From Pseudomonas gingeri (GTDB taxonomy: Bacteria; Pseudomonadota; Gammaproteobacteria; Pseudomonadales; Pseudomonadaceae): 64,000 nucleotides of DNA. Shown piece by piece: positions 54,156 to 61,736 of this stretch; the first letter of the stretch is position 1; every line of letters starts with the position of its first letter. The translations under genes were made by a program, and so were the position numbers. The notes beneath the pieces are model-generated. The model saw nothing but the letters and a program-made list of their open reading frames with translations, was not told where the DNA came from and searched no databases. The stretch lies in NCBI RefSeq assembly GCF_013386115.1, contig NZ_JACAOR010000001.1, positions 276,639-340,638 on the forward strand. The letters run 5' to 3'.

Positions 54156-55714
54156 GAGTGACTGCCTCGTGCGGGTTCGATGGCGGTTGCGGTCGAGGTG
54201 GCCGCGGCGGCGGGCGGGTGGAGGGCTCCCGAGGTGAGGTAGTCCCTGAGTTCGAAACTCCGGGTGACTTGCCGGAAGCGCCAGGTGGAGCCCGGCCACA
54301 GCGTGGTGTTCTTGCCGGTGCGCGGGTCCAGGTACCAGCTGCGGCAGCCGCCGGTGGACCAGATCGCCCGCTTGAGCTGCTGCTGCAGGCGGCCGTTGTA
54401 CTGGCTTTCGACCTGCGGCTTGACCTCCAGCGCGTCGATCCGCCGGTCGCGCATCTGTTTCAGGGCCTGGAGGATGTAGTCGACCTGGGCTTCGATCATC
54501 AGGATCATCGAGTTGTGGCCCAGGCCGGTGTTCGGGCCGATGATCATGAAGAAGTTCGGGTAGCCGGGCAGGCAGGTCCCCAGGTACGCATGGGCGCCAT
54601 CGGCCCAGGTATCCAGGATATCGACGCCCTGGCGACCGATCAGCAGGCCACGGGGCAGGGGCTCGGTGGCCTGGAAGCCGGTACCGTAGATCAGGCAGTC
54701 CACGGGATGGCGCACGCCGTCGGCGGTCACCACGGCATCGGCTTCGACCCGCAGCACGTCCTGGCTCACCACTTTCACATGGCTGCGGGTCAGCGACGGG
54801 TAATAGTCATTGGAGATCAGGATGCGCTTGCAGCCGATGGTGTAGTCGGGGGTCAGGGTGGCGCGCAGGGTCGGCGCCGCGACTTGCTTGTGCAGATGCC
54901 GCAGGGCGATTTTCTGCACCACCTTCATCAGTTTCGGCTGGTGGGCAAAGGCGATGACCCGGCTTTCGAGCATCCAGTAGATGGCCGAGCGAGCCAGGCG
55001 CTGGGTGAAGGGCAGGTGCTTGAACAGCCAGCGCTCGGCGCGCGACAGCTCGCGGTCGGGCTTGGGCAGGATCCACGGCGGCGTGCGCTGGAACAGCGTG
55101 AGGTGCGCCACCCGCGGGGCGATCTGCGGCACGAACTGGATGGCGCTGGCGCCGGTGCCGATCACCGCGACACGCTTGCCTTCCAGGGGATACTGATGAT
55201 CCCAGTGCTGGGAGTGAAAGCTTTTGCCGGCGAACTGCTCCAGTCCCGGGATGTCCGGAAGTGCCGGACGCGACAGCCCGCCCATGCCGGAGACGAGCAC
55301 CCGGGCGCTGACTTCGCGGCCGTCGCAGAAGCGCAGGTGCCAGCGCTGCCGCGCCTCGTCGAACACGGCTTTGTCCAGCCCCATGTTATAGCGCAGGTGC
55401 GGTTCGAGCCCGAAATCCCGGGCGCAGCGCTCCAGATAGGCACGTATCTCCGCCTGGGGCGCGAATTGCCGACTCCAGTCCGGATTGGGCGCGAAGGAAA
55501 AGGAGTAGACGTGGGACTGCACGTCGCAGGCGCAGCCGGGGTAATGATTGTCGCGCCAGGTGCCGCCGAGCGAACCGGCCCGTTCGGCGATAAAGAAGTC
55601 GGCCATTCCGGCCTGCTTGAGCTTGATGGCCATGCAAAGCCCGGCGAAACCGGAGCCGATGATGGCGATATCCACGGATTCGCAGCCTGCGGGGGGTGAC
55701 GAGTACGCATTCAT
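54152..55714 (-). CDS. Flavin-containing Baeyer-Villiger-type monooxygenase
   Basis: 520 residues. FAD motif VDIAIIGSGFAGLCMAIKL, GGTWRDNHYPGCACDVQSH, the BVMO-type signature FAGKSFHSQHWDHQYP (F-x-G-x3-H-x3-W), NADPH motif VAVIGTGASAIQFVPQI, and YGTGFQATEPLP with ATG-like hinge. Inserts oxygen next to a carbonyl, giving esters or lactones. The start at 55714 follows GAGG. First gene of a three-gene minus-strand operon; the hydrolase encoded divergently could split the ester product. Confidence 0.9.
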   Translation of the reverse strand: MNAYSSPPAGCESVDIAIIGSGFAGLCMAIKLKQAGMADFFIAERAGSLGGTWRDNHYPGCACDVQSHVYSFSFAPNPDWSRQFAPQAEIRAYLERCARDFGLEPHLRYNMGLDKAVFDEARQRWHLRFCDGREVSARVLVSGMGGLSRPALPDIPGLEQFAGKSFHSQHWDHQYPLEGKRVAVIGTGASAIQFVPQIAPRVAHLTLFQRTPPWILPKPDRELSRAERWLFKHLPFTQRLARSAIYWMLESRVIAFAHQPKLMKVVQKIALRHLHKQVAAPTLRATLTPDYTIGCKRILISNDYYPSLTRSHVKVVSQDVLRVEADAVVTADGVRHPVDCLIYGTGFQATEPLPRGLLIGRQGVDILDTWADGAHAYLGTCLPGYPNFFMIIGPNTGLGHNSMILMIEAQVDYILQALKQMRDRRIDALEVKPQVESQYNGRLQQQLKRAIWSTGGCRSWYLDPRTGKNTTLWPGSTWRFRQVTRSFELRDYLTSGALHPPAAAATSTATAIEPARGSHS

Positions 55715-55779
55715 GGTGTGTACCTCGATTGTGGCGACGCCTGGCATTCAGTTTCGTCGCTGGATGAAACCTCAGCATT

Positions 55780-55821
55780 GCATAATTAAATTAATTGTTT
55801 TAAAAATTAATTTAAATAATC
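55780..55821. promoter_or_regulatory. AT-rich island between the divergent BVMO and hydrolase genes
   Basis: A 42-base stretch of almost only A and T, with AATTAAATTAATTG and TTAAAAATTAATTTAAAT, partly palindromic, in otherwise GC-rich DNA. It lies 66 bases upstream of the monooxygenase start and ~150 bases upstream of the hydrolase start. Similar islands precede alkB (57050-57100) and fadE (61580-61626). Promoter elements or sites for an AT-binding silencer of the MvaT type are possible. Confidence 0.45.
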
Positions 55822-55972
55822 TACCTGAAAATATCGCCTACGCTAGTGGTCTGTACGGATTGGCTGACCCATCGGACCGATGGGAGGCGTTATCCGGCGT
55901 CGGGAGATATCGCCACGACAGGAGCCAATTCCGGCTTCATGCCGGGCCGCAGGGATGCAGAGGGCTGACGTG

Positions 55973-56965
55973 ATGGGATGGGCCGTAGCGCTTGTTGCTT
56001 TTTTACTGGTCAGTGCCGGGCTCTGGGCCATCAGTGCCCGGATCAATCGCCGGATCGAGAGCGCGGTGCCGGCCAACGGTCGCTTTCTCGAAGTCGGCGG
56101 CGAACTCATTCATTACGTGGATGAGGGCAGGGGGCCGGTGCTGGTACTGATCCACGGTTTGTCCGGGTGCGGGCGAAACCTGACCCATTCACTGTCGCCG
56201 CGATTGCGCGAGCAGTTCCGGGTGATCACCCTGGATCGCCCCGGTTCCGGTTATTCGACCCGTTCGAAGGGCGCGGGAGTGGGCATCGCGGCGCAGGCCA
56301 GCCTGATCGCCGAACTGATTCGCACCCTGCACCTGGAACGGCCATTGATCGTCGGGCACTCCCTGGGGGGCGCACTGGCCCTGTCGCTGGCCCTCGATCA
56401 TCCGCAGCAGGTGTCCGGACTGGTCCTGGTGGCGCCCCTGACGCATCCACAGCGCATGTTGCCCCTGGTGTTCCTGTCCCTGGGGGTCAGGCCCGACTTC
56501 ATCCGACGCTGGGTCGCCCTGACCCTGGCCGCGCCGATGGCCATGCTGGGACGTGGCAGCCTGTTGAAGGCGGTATTCGCCCCTGATCCGCCGCCGGATG
56601 ACTTCGCCGAGCGCGGCGGCGGGCTGCTCGGCATGCGCTCCGGCAACTTCTATTGCGCCTCCAGCGAAATCGCCACGGTCAATGACGATCTGCCGAAGAT
56701 GCTCAAGCGCTATGGGCAACTCAGGCTACCGGTAGGCCTGATCTACGGCTCCCGGGATGAGGTGCTGGATTATCGCCGGCATGGTGAGTCGATGGCGGCG
56801 CTGGTGCCAGGCATCCAGCTGGAAATTCTCGAGGGGCGAGGGCACATGCTGCCGATCACGGCGGTCGAGCCGTTGGTCGCCATGATTCGCACCATCGCCG
56901 CCCGGGTAGGCGCGCAACCAGACAGCACCCCACAGCCCGCAATCGCGGCGGCAACGCCTTCCTGA
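55973..56965 (+). CDS. Membrane-anchored alpha/beta hydrolase
   Basis: 330 residues from the ATG at 55973 (AGAGG upstream); ATG at 55955 is possible. An N-terminal membrane helix (AVALVAFLLVSAGLWAI) precedes the hydrolase fold: VLVLIHGLSGCGRNLTHSL, VITLDRPGSGYSTR, nucleophile elbow LIVGHSLGGALALSLAL (Ser), YGSRDEVLDY (Asp) and LEGRGHMLP (His). All catalytic residues are present. Located between the BVMO operon and alkB, it may cleave esters made by the monooxygenase (inference). Confidence 0.87.
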   Translation: MGWAVALVAFLLVSAGLWAISARINRRIESAVPANGRFLEVGGELIHYVDEGRGPVLVLIHGLSGCGRNLTHSLSPRLREQFRVITLDRPGSGYSTRSKGAGVGIAAQASLIAELIRTLHLERPLIVGHSLGGALALSLALDHPQQVSGLVLVAPLTHPQRMLPLVFLSLGVRPDFIRRWVALTLAAPMAMLGRGSLLKAVFAPDPPPDDFAERGGGLLGMRSGNFYCASSEIATVNDDLPKMLKRYGQLRLPVGLIYGSRDEVLDYRRHGESMAALVPGIQLEILEGRGHMLPITAVEPLVAMIRTIAARVGAQPDSTPQPAIAAATPS

Positions 56966-57030
56966 AGGCAGTTCTGCAGTAGCGCCGGACGGCTTCACGA
57001 ACGACATTCAAAATGGATCCAAAAAAATAG

Positions 57031-57059
57031 TTGACGAGCTATCGAATTCGGGCTATTTA
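57031..57059 (+). promoter_or_regulatory. Candidate sigma-70 promoter of alkB
   Basis: TTGACG (57031-57036), a 17-base spacer, and TATTTA (57054-57059). The start would be near 57066, giving a leader of ~190 bases that begins with an A/T-only tract (57060-57100). Convincing spacing; no activator site identified. Confidence 0.55.
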
Positions 57060-57254
57060 TTTAAAAAAATGTTTTGAATGTTTTTTTTAAAAATGCAATT
57101 GAGCGATTAGAATAATGAAAATAACGCCTTTTGAAGCATTTTATCTCTTTGCCCCTGCCCGCTGCTCCGGGCAGCGTTCGACTTCCGTAATGGCGCCGTT
57201 CTTCGCGGCCCTGTCCGTAGCTGCCCTGTCTGTAACGGCCCTGCGGAGGCTGCC

Positions 57255-58532
57255 ATGAACTCCACGCTGGCGGCACCGGGTATCTGGACCGACGGCAAGC
57301 GCCATCTGTGGTGGCTGGGCACCTTGCCCATGGCCACGCCACTGCTGTCCGGGATCTTCGCCATCATCACCGGCGTGCAGTCCTTGTGGTGGAGCGGGGT
57401 GCTGGTGATCTTCGGGCTGATCCCGATGATCGACGGCCTGCTCGGCGAGGACCGCAGCAATCCACCGGAAACCATCGTTCCGGATCTTGAAAAGCAGACC
57501 TATTACCGCTGGATCATCTACGCCTGCGTCGCGCTGATGTGCCTGTCGGTGATCAGCACGGCCTGGATGGCGGTCGGCGGCCTCGACTGGATCATCGGCG
57601 GCGGCCTGCTGCGACTGAGCGAGGCCTGGCACCTGCAAGGCGGTCTCGCCGGCCTGGCGGGCTTTATCACCGAGCGGGCCCAGGTGCATGGCAGTGTCGG
57701 CTGGTTCACCTACCTGGGCATGGCCATGTCCACCGGCGCGGCGACCGGCATCGCGATCAATATCGCCCATGAACTGGGACACAAGACCAAGCCCCTGGAG
57801 CAGTTCCTGGCGAAGCTGGCCCTGGCGCCGACTTTCTACGGGCACTTCTTCGTCGAACACAACCGTGGTCACCACGTGCGGGTGGCAACGCCGGAGGATC
57901 CTGCCAGCTCGCGCCTGGGCGAGAGCTTCTGGAGCTTCCTGCCGCGCTCGGTCTGGTTCAGCCTGCGTTCGGCCTGGCATCTGGAACGCGAGCGCCTGCA
58001 CAAGCAGGGCCTGCCGACCCTGCATTGGAAAAACACCGTGCTGACGGCCTGGTTGTTCAGTGTGGTGCTGTGGGGCGGGTTGATTCTCTGGCTGGGTGCG
58101 ACGGTGATTCCGTTCCTGGTGATCCAGGGCATCTACGGGTTCTCGTTACTTGAAGTGGTGAACTATGTCGAACATTACGGCCTGTTGCGCCAGAAGTTGC
58201 CCAACGGTCGTTACGAACGCTGTTCGCCACGGCACTCCTGGAACAGTAACCGTATCGTCACCAACATCTTCCTGTTCCAGTTGCAGCGACACTCCGATCA
58301 CCATGCTTATCCGACCCGCAGTTATCAGGCGCTGCGCCATTTCGATGAGTCGCCGCAACTGCCTTACGGCTACGCCAGCATGATTGTCTGGGCCTACGTG
58401 CCATTCCTGTGGCGGCGGCTGATGGATCATCGGGTGCTGAAGCATTACTCGGGAGATGTTCGCCTGGCCAACCTGCAACCGTCGAAACGCAAGCAGTTGC
58501 TCCAGCAGTACGGTAGTCGTCACACCGATTGA
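57255..58532 (+). CDS. alkB: Alkane 1-monooxygenase (AlkB)
   Basis: 425 residues, integral membrane, six hydrophobic helices. The four histidine-type motifs of AlkB are present: NIAHELGHKTK, EHNRGHHVRVATPEDPASSR, NYVEHYGL and LQRHSDHHAYPTRSYQ, which hold the di-iron site. Oxidises the terminal methyl of medium or long alkanes using rubredoxin as electron donor; no rubredoxin gene is seen nearby. GGAGG precedes the ATG. It heads the block alkB - Pra-type genes - fadL - fadE, so uptake, first oxidation and beta-oxidation are side by side. Confidence 0.95.
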   Translation: MNSTLAAPGIWTDGKRHLWWLGTLPMATPLLSGIFAIITGVQSLWWSGVLVIFGLIPMIDGLLGEDRSNPPETIVPDLEKQTYYRWIIYACVALMCLSVISTAWMAVGGLDWIIGGGLLRLSEAWHLQGGLAGLAGFITERAQVHGSVGWFTYLGMAMSTGAATGIAINIAHELGHKTKPLEQFLAKLALAPTFYGHFFVEHNRGHHVRVATPEDPASSRLGESFWSFLPRSVWFSLRSAWHLERERLHKQGLPTLHWKNTVLTAWLFSVVLWGGLILWLGATVIPFLVIQGIYGFSLLEVVNYVEHYGLLRQKLPNGRYERCSPRHSWNSNRIVTNIFLFQLQRHSDHHAYPTRSYQALRHFDESPQLPYGYASMIVWAYVPFLWRRLMDHRVLKHYSGDVRLANLQPSKRKQLLQQYGSRHTD

Positions 58533-58650
58533 GTTGCACCGTTGCACCGCATGCCCACGAATAAAAGTGCGCATGACGGGGACCGGCACGCCGATTTTTA
58601 CCGATGCCGGTCTTGCCAAGAGCCGTTGAAATGGAAAGTTGACCCATAAA

Positions 58651-58658
58651 AACAATAA
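58651..58658 (+). promoter_or_regulatory. Candidate Crc/Hfq site before the first Pra-type gene
   Basis: AACAATAA fits AANAANAA, within a longer A-rich run (AAAAACAATAAG), 22 bases upstream of the ATG at 58680 and just before the AGAAGG ribosome site. Alkane genes in Pseudomonas are classic Crc targets. Motif match only. Confidence 0.5.
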
Positions 58659-58679
58659 GTAACGAGAAGGACGTCAACC

Positions 58680-59171
58680 ATGCAGAAAGTTCTGTTAACC
58701 GTTCGGATAGTTGCCGCGCTCCTGGGGTTGTCCCAGGTGGCGCCGGCGTTTGCCGCGGCGCGTATCGAACCGGCCAATAGCGAGTTCACCGCCAAGGGCC
58801 CCATCAGTTTTGCCAAGAGCATCATCAATGCCGATTGCACCATCGAGGTCAGTGGCCGGATCAGCGCCGACGGCAGCTATGTCAGTGTCGAGAAGGTGGG
58901 ATTCGACGGCGGCCTGAAGTGCGGTCAGGTCGAGGCCACTCATCTGCCCTGGAAGCTGATCGCCAAGGATGAAACCAGCGGGGCGATGTCGGGCATCCAG
59001 GTCACGGTGCACGCGCCCCTGGTGGGCGGCGATTGCGGGCCGACCACGGCCGAAGGCACCTGGAGCAACAGCACCGGAAAACTCCAGGCGGCCAATGTCG
59101 CGCTGGACGGTGGCTGCACCATCAAGACGGTTTCGATCCAGATGCCGCCGACCTTCCGGGTCGTGCCCTGA
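58680..59171 (+). CDS. Secreted protein related to PraB (alkane-oxidation activator family)
   Basis: 163 residues with a signal peptide (KVLLTVRIVAALLGLSQVAPAFAAA). The mature part is a beta-rich domain with four Cys (NADCTI, LKCGQ, GDCGPTTAEGTW, GGCTIK) and THLPWKLIA. The same four Cys, LPW and CGP...W pattern occurs in the protein at 59315-59839, so the two are paralogues in tandem. Pra proteins were described as extracellular helpers of hydrocarbon oxidation in P. aeruginosa. The mechanism (emulsifier or surface protein) is unclear. Spacing of 147 bases from alkB. Confidence 0.75.
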   Translation: MQKVLLTVRIVAALLGLSQVAPAFAAARIEPANSEFTAKGPISFAKSIINADCTIEVSGRISADGSYVSVEKVGFDGGLKCGQVEATHLPWKLIAKDETSGAMSGIQVTVHAPLVGGDCGPTTAEGTWSNSTGKLQAANVALDGGCTIKTVSIQMPPTFRVVP

Positions 59172-59307
59172 GTCGCGGCTGTTCAAGCAGGACAAGGAAT
59201 CATGAAAGTTTGGCTGGAAAGGGAAGCTCGGTCGCAGTTGAGGTACTCCGTGTCGTCTCAAAAGGCCATTAACCCCGGCGAAATGAATCGCCATACATGT
59301 GAGGAAA

Positions 59308-59315
59308 AACAACAA
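59308..59315 (+). promoter_or_regulatory. Candidate Crc/Hfq site on the praB start
   Basis: AACAACAA fits AANAANAA exactly and reaches into the first base of the ATG at 59315, right after GAGG. Binding of Hfq-Crc here would block ribosome entry. Confidence 0.55.
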
Positions 59316-59839
59316 TGAAAGGCATCAAAACTCTCGTGTCTGTAACTGCCATCGCTGCTTGCTTGGGCGCTGCATCCATGGCAACTGCTTCAACTATCAA
59401 TCCGGATGGCCCGTTCTCTACCACGGCGGGGTCCATCACCGTTCGGTCGCCATCGTCCTTTGGTGGTGCGATTACCTGCGGCATCACCTTCACCGGTACG
59501 GTCACCGGCGGCGTCGCCAGTATTACCGGAGCAAGCCTGACCGGTGGTGGCCTGTGCGGCGTGCCGGTTCTGACCGGTCTGCCTTGGACCCTGACCGCCA
59601 CCAGCGGTACGACTGCGTCGGTGACCAATGTGGGTTACAACATCGCCAAAACCTTCCTGTATCCAGCGACTCAGTGTGGCCCAAGCCCTCTCAGCCTGAA
59701 CTGGAACGCCACGAGTCACGTGTTGTCACTGGCCACTGCCGGTCAGACGCTCACTGGCCACACCACTGGTACCGGCGATCAGAACTGCTATGTCGACGCT
59801 CTGAGTGTCACTGCCGGCAGCATCACCGTTACACCTTGA
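59315..59839 (+). CDS. praB: Alkane oxidation protein activator PraB
   Basis: 174 residues with a signal peptide (LVSVTAIAACLGAASMATAST). Small beta-rich domain, Thr/Gly/Ser-rich, with four Cys (AITCGIT, GLCGVPV, TQCGPSPLSLNW, QNCYVD) and GLPWTLTA. Fits the PraB family named as activators of alkane oxidation. Very few charged residues, unlike its tandem paralogue at 58680, which suggests a surface-active or hydrocarbon-contacting role (inference). GAGG precedes the start. Confidence 0.8.
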   Translation: MKGIKTLVSVTAIAACLGAASMATASTINPDGPFSTTAGSITVRSPSSFGGAITCGITFTGTVTGGVASITGASLTGGGLCGVPVLTGLPWTLTATSGTTASVTNVGYNIAKTFLYPATQCGPSPLSLNWNATSHVLSLATAGQTLTGHTTGTGDQNCYVDALSVTAGSITVTP

Positions 59840-59883
59840 TAGCAGTCTCTCCGTAAAGGGTTGATCACCCCGTAGCAAGACAA

Positions 59884-59933
59884 GCGCCTCGAAAGAGGCG
59901 CCTGTTGCAACAAGGCGGATCGGCAGTGCCGAT
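59884..59933 (+). other. Two tandem hairpins between praB and fadL
   Basis: GCGCCTC-GAAA-GAGGCGC (59884-59901), a perfect stem with a GNRA loop, and ATCGGC-AGT-GCCGAT (59919-59933). Neither has a T-run. They lie upstream of the fadL ribosome site and may set the 3' end of a processed praB mRNA. Confidence 0.5.
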
Positions 59934-59943
59934 AGCAGCAGAT

Positions 59944-59951
59944 AATAATAA
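59944..59951 (+). promoter_or_regulatory. Candidate Crc/Hfq site overlapping the fadL ribosome site
   Basis: AATAATAA fits AANAANAA and runs directly into AAGGAG, the Shine-Dalgarno sequence of the gene at 59962. Third such motif in three consecutive genes. Confidence 0.55.
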
Positions 59952-59961
59952 GGAGTGGGGC

Positions 59962-61419
59962 ATGAATAATAAGAAACAACAGGTGCAGGCCTTCATCGGG
60001 CTCGCATTGCTGGGCGGCCTGATGGTGACGGGACCGGTTCAGGCTGGCGGCTTCTCGACTCCGACATTCGGCGCACCCGGTTGGGGGCGCGCATTTGGCG
60101 GTGGCTCGTTGTTCAAGAACGACCCGAGTTCGGCTTACAACAACCCGGCAGCCATGGCCTTTGTTGACCATTCTGTTGCACAAATGACCGTGGACTACGC
60201 ACGGATCAAGATCAAATACAGCGGCAAGGCCTACGACTATCAGGGTAATGAAGTTACCCATACGCCGGTTGCCGCTGACGGCAGTTTTGACCCCGGTGTG
60301 CGCAACCTCGTGACCGACGATGGCGGGCAGGGTGGTTTTACCGCCTGGGTGCCCACGGGCTTCATGGTCATTCCAATTGGCGATCGGTTCGCCTTTGGTT
60401 TGAGCCAGGTTGTTCCCCAGGGGATGCGTACTACCTGGAATGAAGACTCGAAACTGCGTGACTTCGCCGTGGATACCAAGATTGAAACCGTTGGCTTGAC
60501 CGGCTCCCTGTCGTTCAAGGTCAGGGATGACTTCTCCATCGGTGGCGGCGTTATCGTGCAGCGCAGCCAGGGTTTTGTGAGCCAGAATATCGACTTGCTG
60601 GCCGCAGCGTCAGTGTCGGGCTCGCCGACGTTCGCGGGTGCCAACCTGCCATCGGGCATCGGTGAAGCATTGATGCGGGTAAAGGTCGATAACGTGTCGG
60701 CGGGCTGGTTTACGGGGATTGTCTGGAAACCCACGGACCGTGACTCCCTTGGCCTGAATTATCACGCCAAGATCAAAAACAAGATGACGGGTGACTACAA
60801 CATCCGATCCGACGCGTTTTCCTATCTGGCAATGACTCAGCCAAGTCCCTTTGGTGGCAACGTCACCTTGCCTGAGCAGGCTTATCCGGGTCTCAAGCTG
60901 TTCCCGGATGGAGCGAAAGCCAGCACCCAACTGGATATTCCGGCAACAGCCGCATTCGATTGGGTCCATCAGTTCAACGATCGCTTCACCCTGGGCGCCA
61001 GTGCCATGTGGACCCAGTGGTCTTCGTTCAAGGATCTGACGCTGAAATCCAACGGCAATGTCATTGTTTCCATTCCCTACAACTATCGTGATGCCTGGAT
61101 GTTCTCGCTGGGCGGCGACTACAAGTTGACCGATCAGTGGACGCTGCGTTCGGGGGTTGCCTATGACCAGACGCCGACCCGCAACACCACCCGCGATCCG
61201 AGGATTCCAGATGGTGATCGCTACTTTCTGGCATTGGGTGCCGGCTACGACGTAAAAGCCATTCCTGGCTTGAGCGTTGATGCCGCGTACTCTCATCAGT
61301 TCGTGGAAAAGGTCAATGTCAAGACGCAGAACCAGCCTCGTCTTGGCGGTGGACGCCTGGATGGAGACGCAGAAGCCTCCGGTGATGTGGTCAGCGTGTC
61401 GGCAACCTACAAGTTCTGA
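59962..61419 (+). CDS. FadL/OmpP1/TodX-family outer-membrane hydrocarbon or fatty-acid transporter
   Basis: 485 residues with a signal peptide (AFIGLALLGGLMVTGPVQAGG). The N-terminal hatch has the family motif FKNDPSSAYNNPAAMAF (compare NPA in FadL), followed by amphipathic beta strands and a C-terminal strand ending VSVSATYKF, the aromatic end needed for barrel assembly. Members take up long-chain fatty acids, alkanes or aromatics. Between praB and fadE it probably brings in the alkane or acid used by AlkB and FadE. Start chosen at 59962 (AAGGAG). Confidence 0.92.
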   Translation: MNNKKQQVQAFIGLALLGGLMVTGPVQAGGFSTPTFGAPGWGRAFGGGSLFKNDPSSAYNNPAAMAFVDHSVAQMTVDYARIKIKYSGKAYDYQGNEVTHTPVAADGSFDPGVRNLVTDDGGQGGFTAWVPTGFMVIPIGDRFAFGLSQVVPQGMRTTWNEDSKLRDFAVDTKIETVGLTGSLSFKVRDDFSIGGGVIVQRSQGFVSQNIDLLAAASVSGSPTFAGANLPSGIGEALMRVKVDNVSAGWFTGIVWKPTDRDSLGLNYHAKIKNKMTGDYNIRSDAFSYLAMTQPSPFGGNVTLPEQAYPGLKLFPDGAKASTQLDIPATAAFDWVHQFNDRFTLGASAMWTQWSSFKDLTLKSNGNVIVSIPYNYRDAWMFSLGGDYKLTDQWTLRSGVAYDQTPTRNTTRDPRIPDGDRYFLALGAGYDVKAIPGLSVDAAYSHQFVEKVNVKTQNQPRLGGGRLDGDAEASGDVVSVSATYKF

Positions 61420-61455
61420 TCCGCGTCTTCAACGCAACGACAAGGTGCTGTGTAC

Positions 61456-61521
61456 GACGACGATGTGGAGAGGGCCGGGGGCTGAAGTCCGTCCGGAGCC
61501 GCCTTTCTCGACATTGTCGTC
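61456..61521 (+). other. Long stem-loop downstream of the fadL-type gene
   Basis: GACGACGATGTGGAGA (61456-61471) pairs with TCTCGACATTGTCGTC (61506-61521) over 16 positions with one mismatch and one G-U pair. A GGCT...AGCC helix (61480-61500) can form in the loop. It lies between the stop codon and the terminator, so it is part of the 3' untranslated mRNA. A stabilising element or a small RNA released from the 3' end are possible. Confidence 0.5.
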
Positions 61522-61557
61522 GTAGTACCCGTGACTCCCGATTTCCTGCCTTCCAAG

Positions 61558-61578
61558 AACCGACCGGGTCGGTTTTTT
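61558..61578 (+). terminator. Rho-independent terminator of the alkB-fadL block
   Basis: AACCGAC, loop CGG, GTCGGTT, followed by TTTTTT then CGTTTTGTG. Strong short stem with a T-run. It separates fadE from the upstream genes. Confidence 0.88.
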
Positions 61579-61579
61579 C

Positions 61580-61736
61580 GTTTTGTGTTTTTGATAAATA
61601 TTAATTTAAAAAATAATTTTAAAACGTCTCTATTCTTTGTAAGGTAAAGCCTGCGAGCCGCTTCGGGCGGCTGATCAAGGATGTCGGGCATAAGCGGCAT
61701 CGGCGGTTTGTCTCGTATTACACAAGGGGTGTGCGC
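61580..61736 (+). promoter_or_regulatory. AT-rich leader of fadE
   Basis: A/T-only tract around 61590-61626 (ATAAATATTAATTTAAA and AATAATTTTAAAA) in front of fadE, much like the islands at 55780 and 57060. A start site is likely here because a terminator lies just upstream. Boxes could not be fixed within the A/T tract. Confidence 0.45.
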
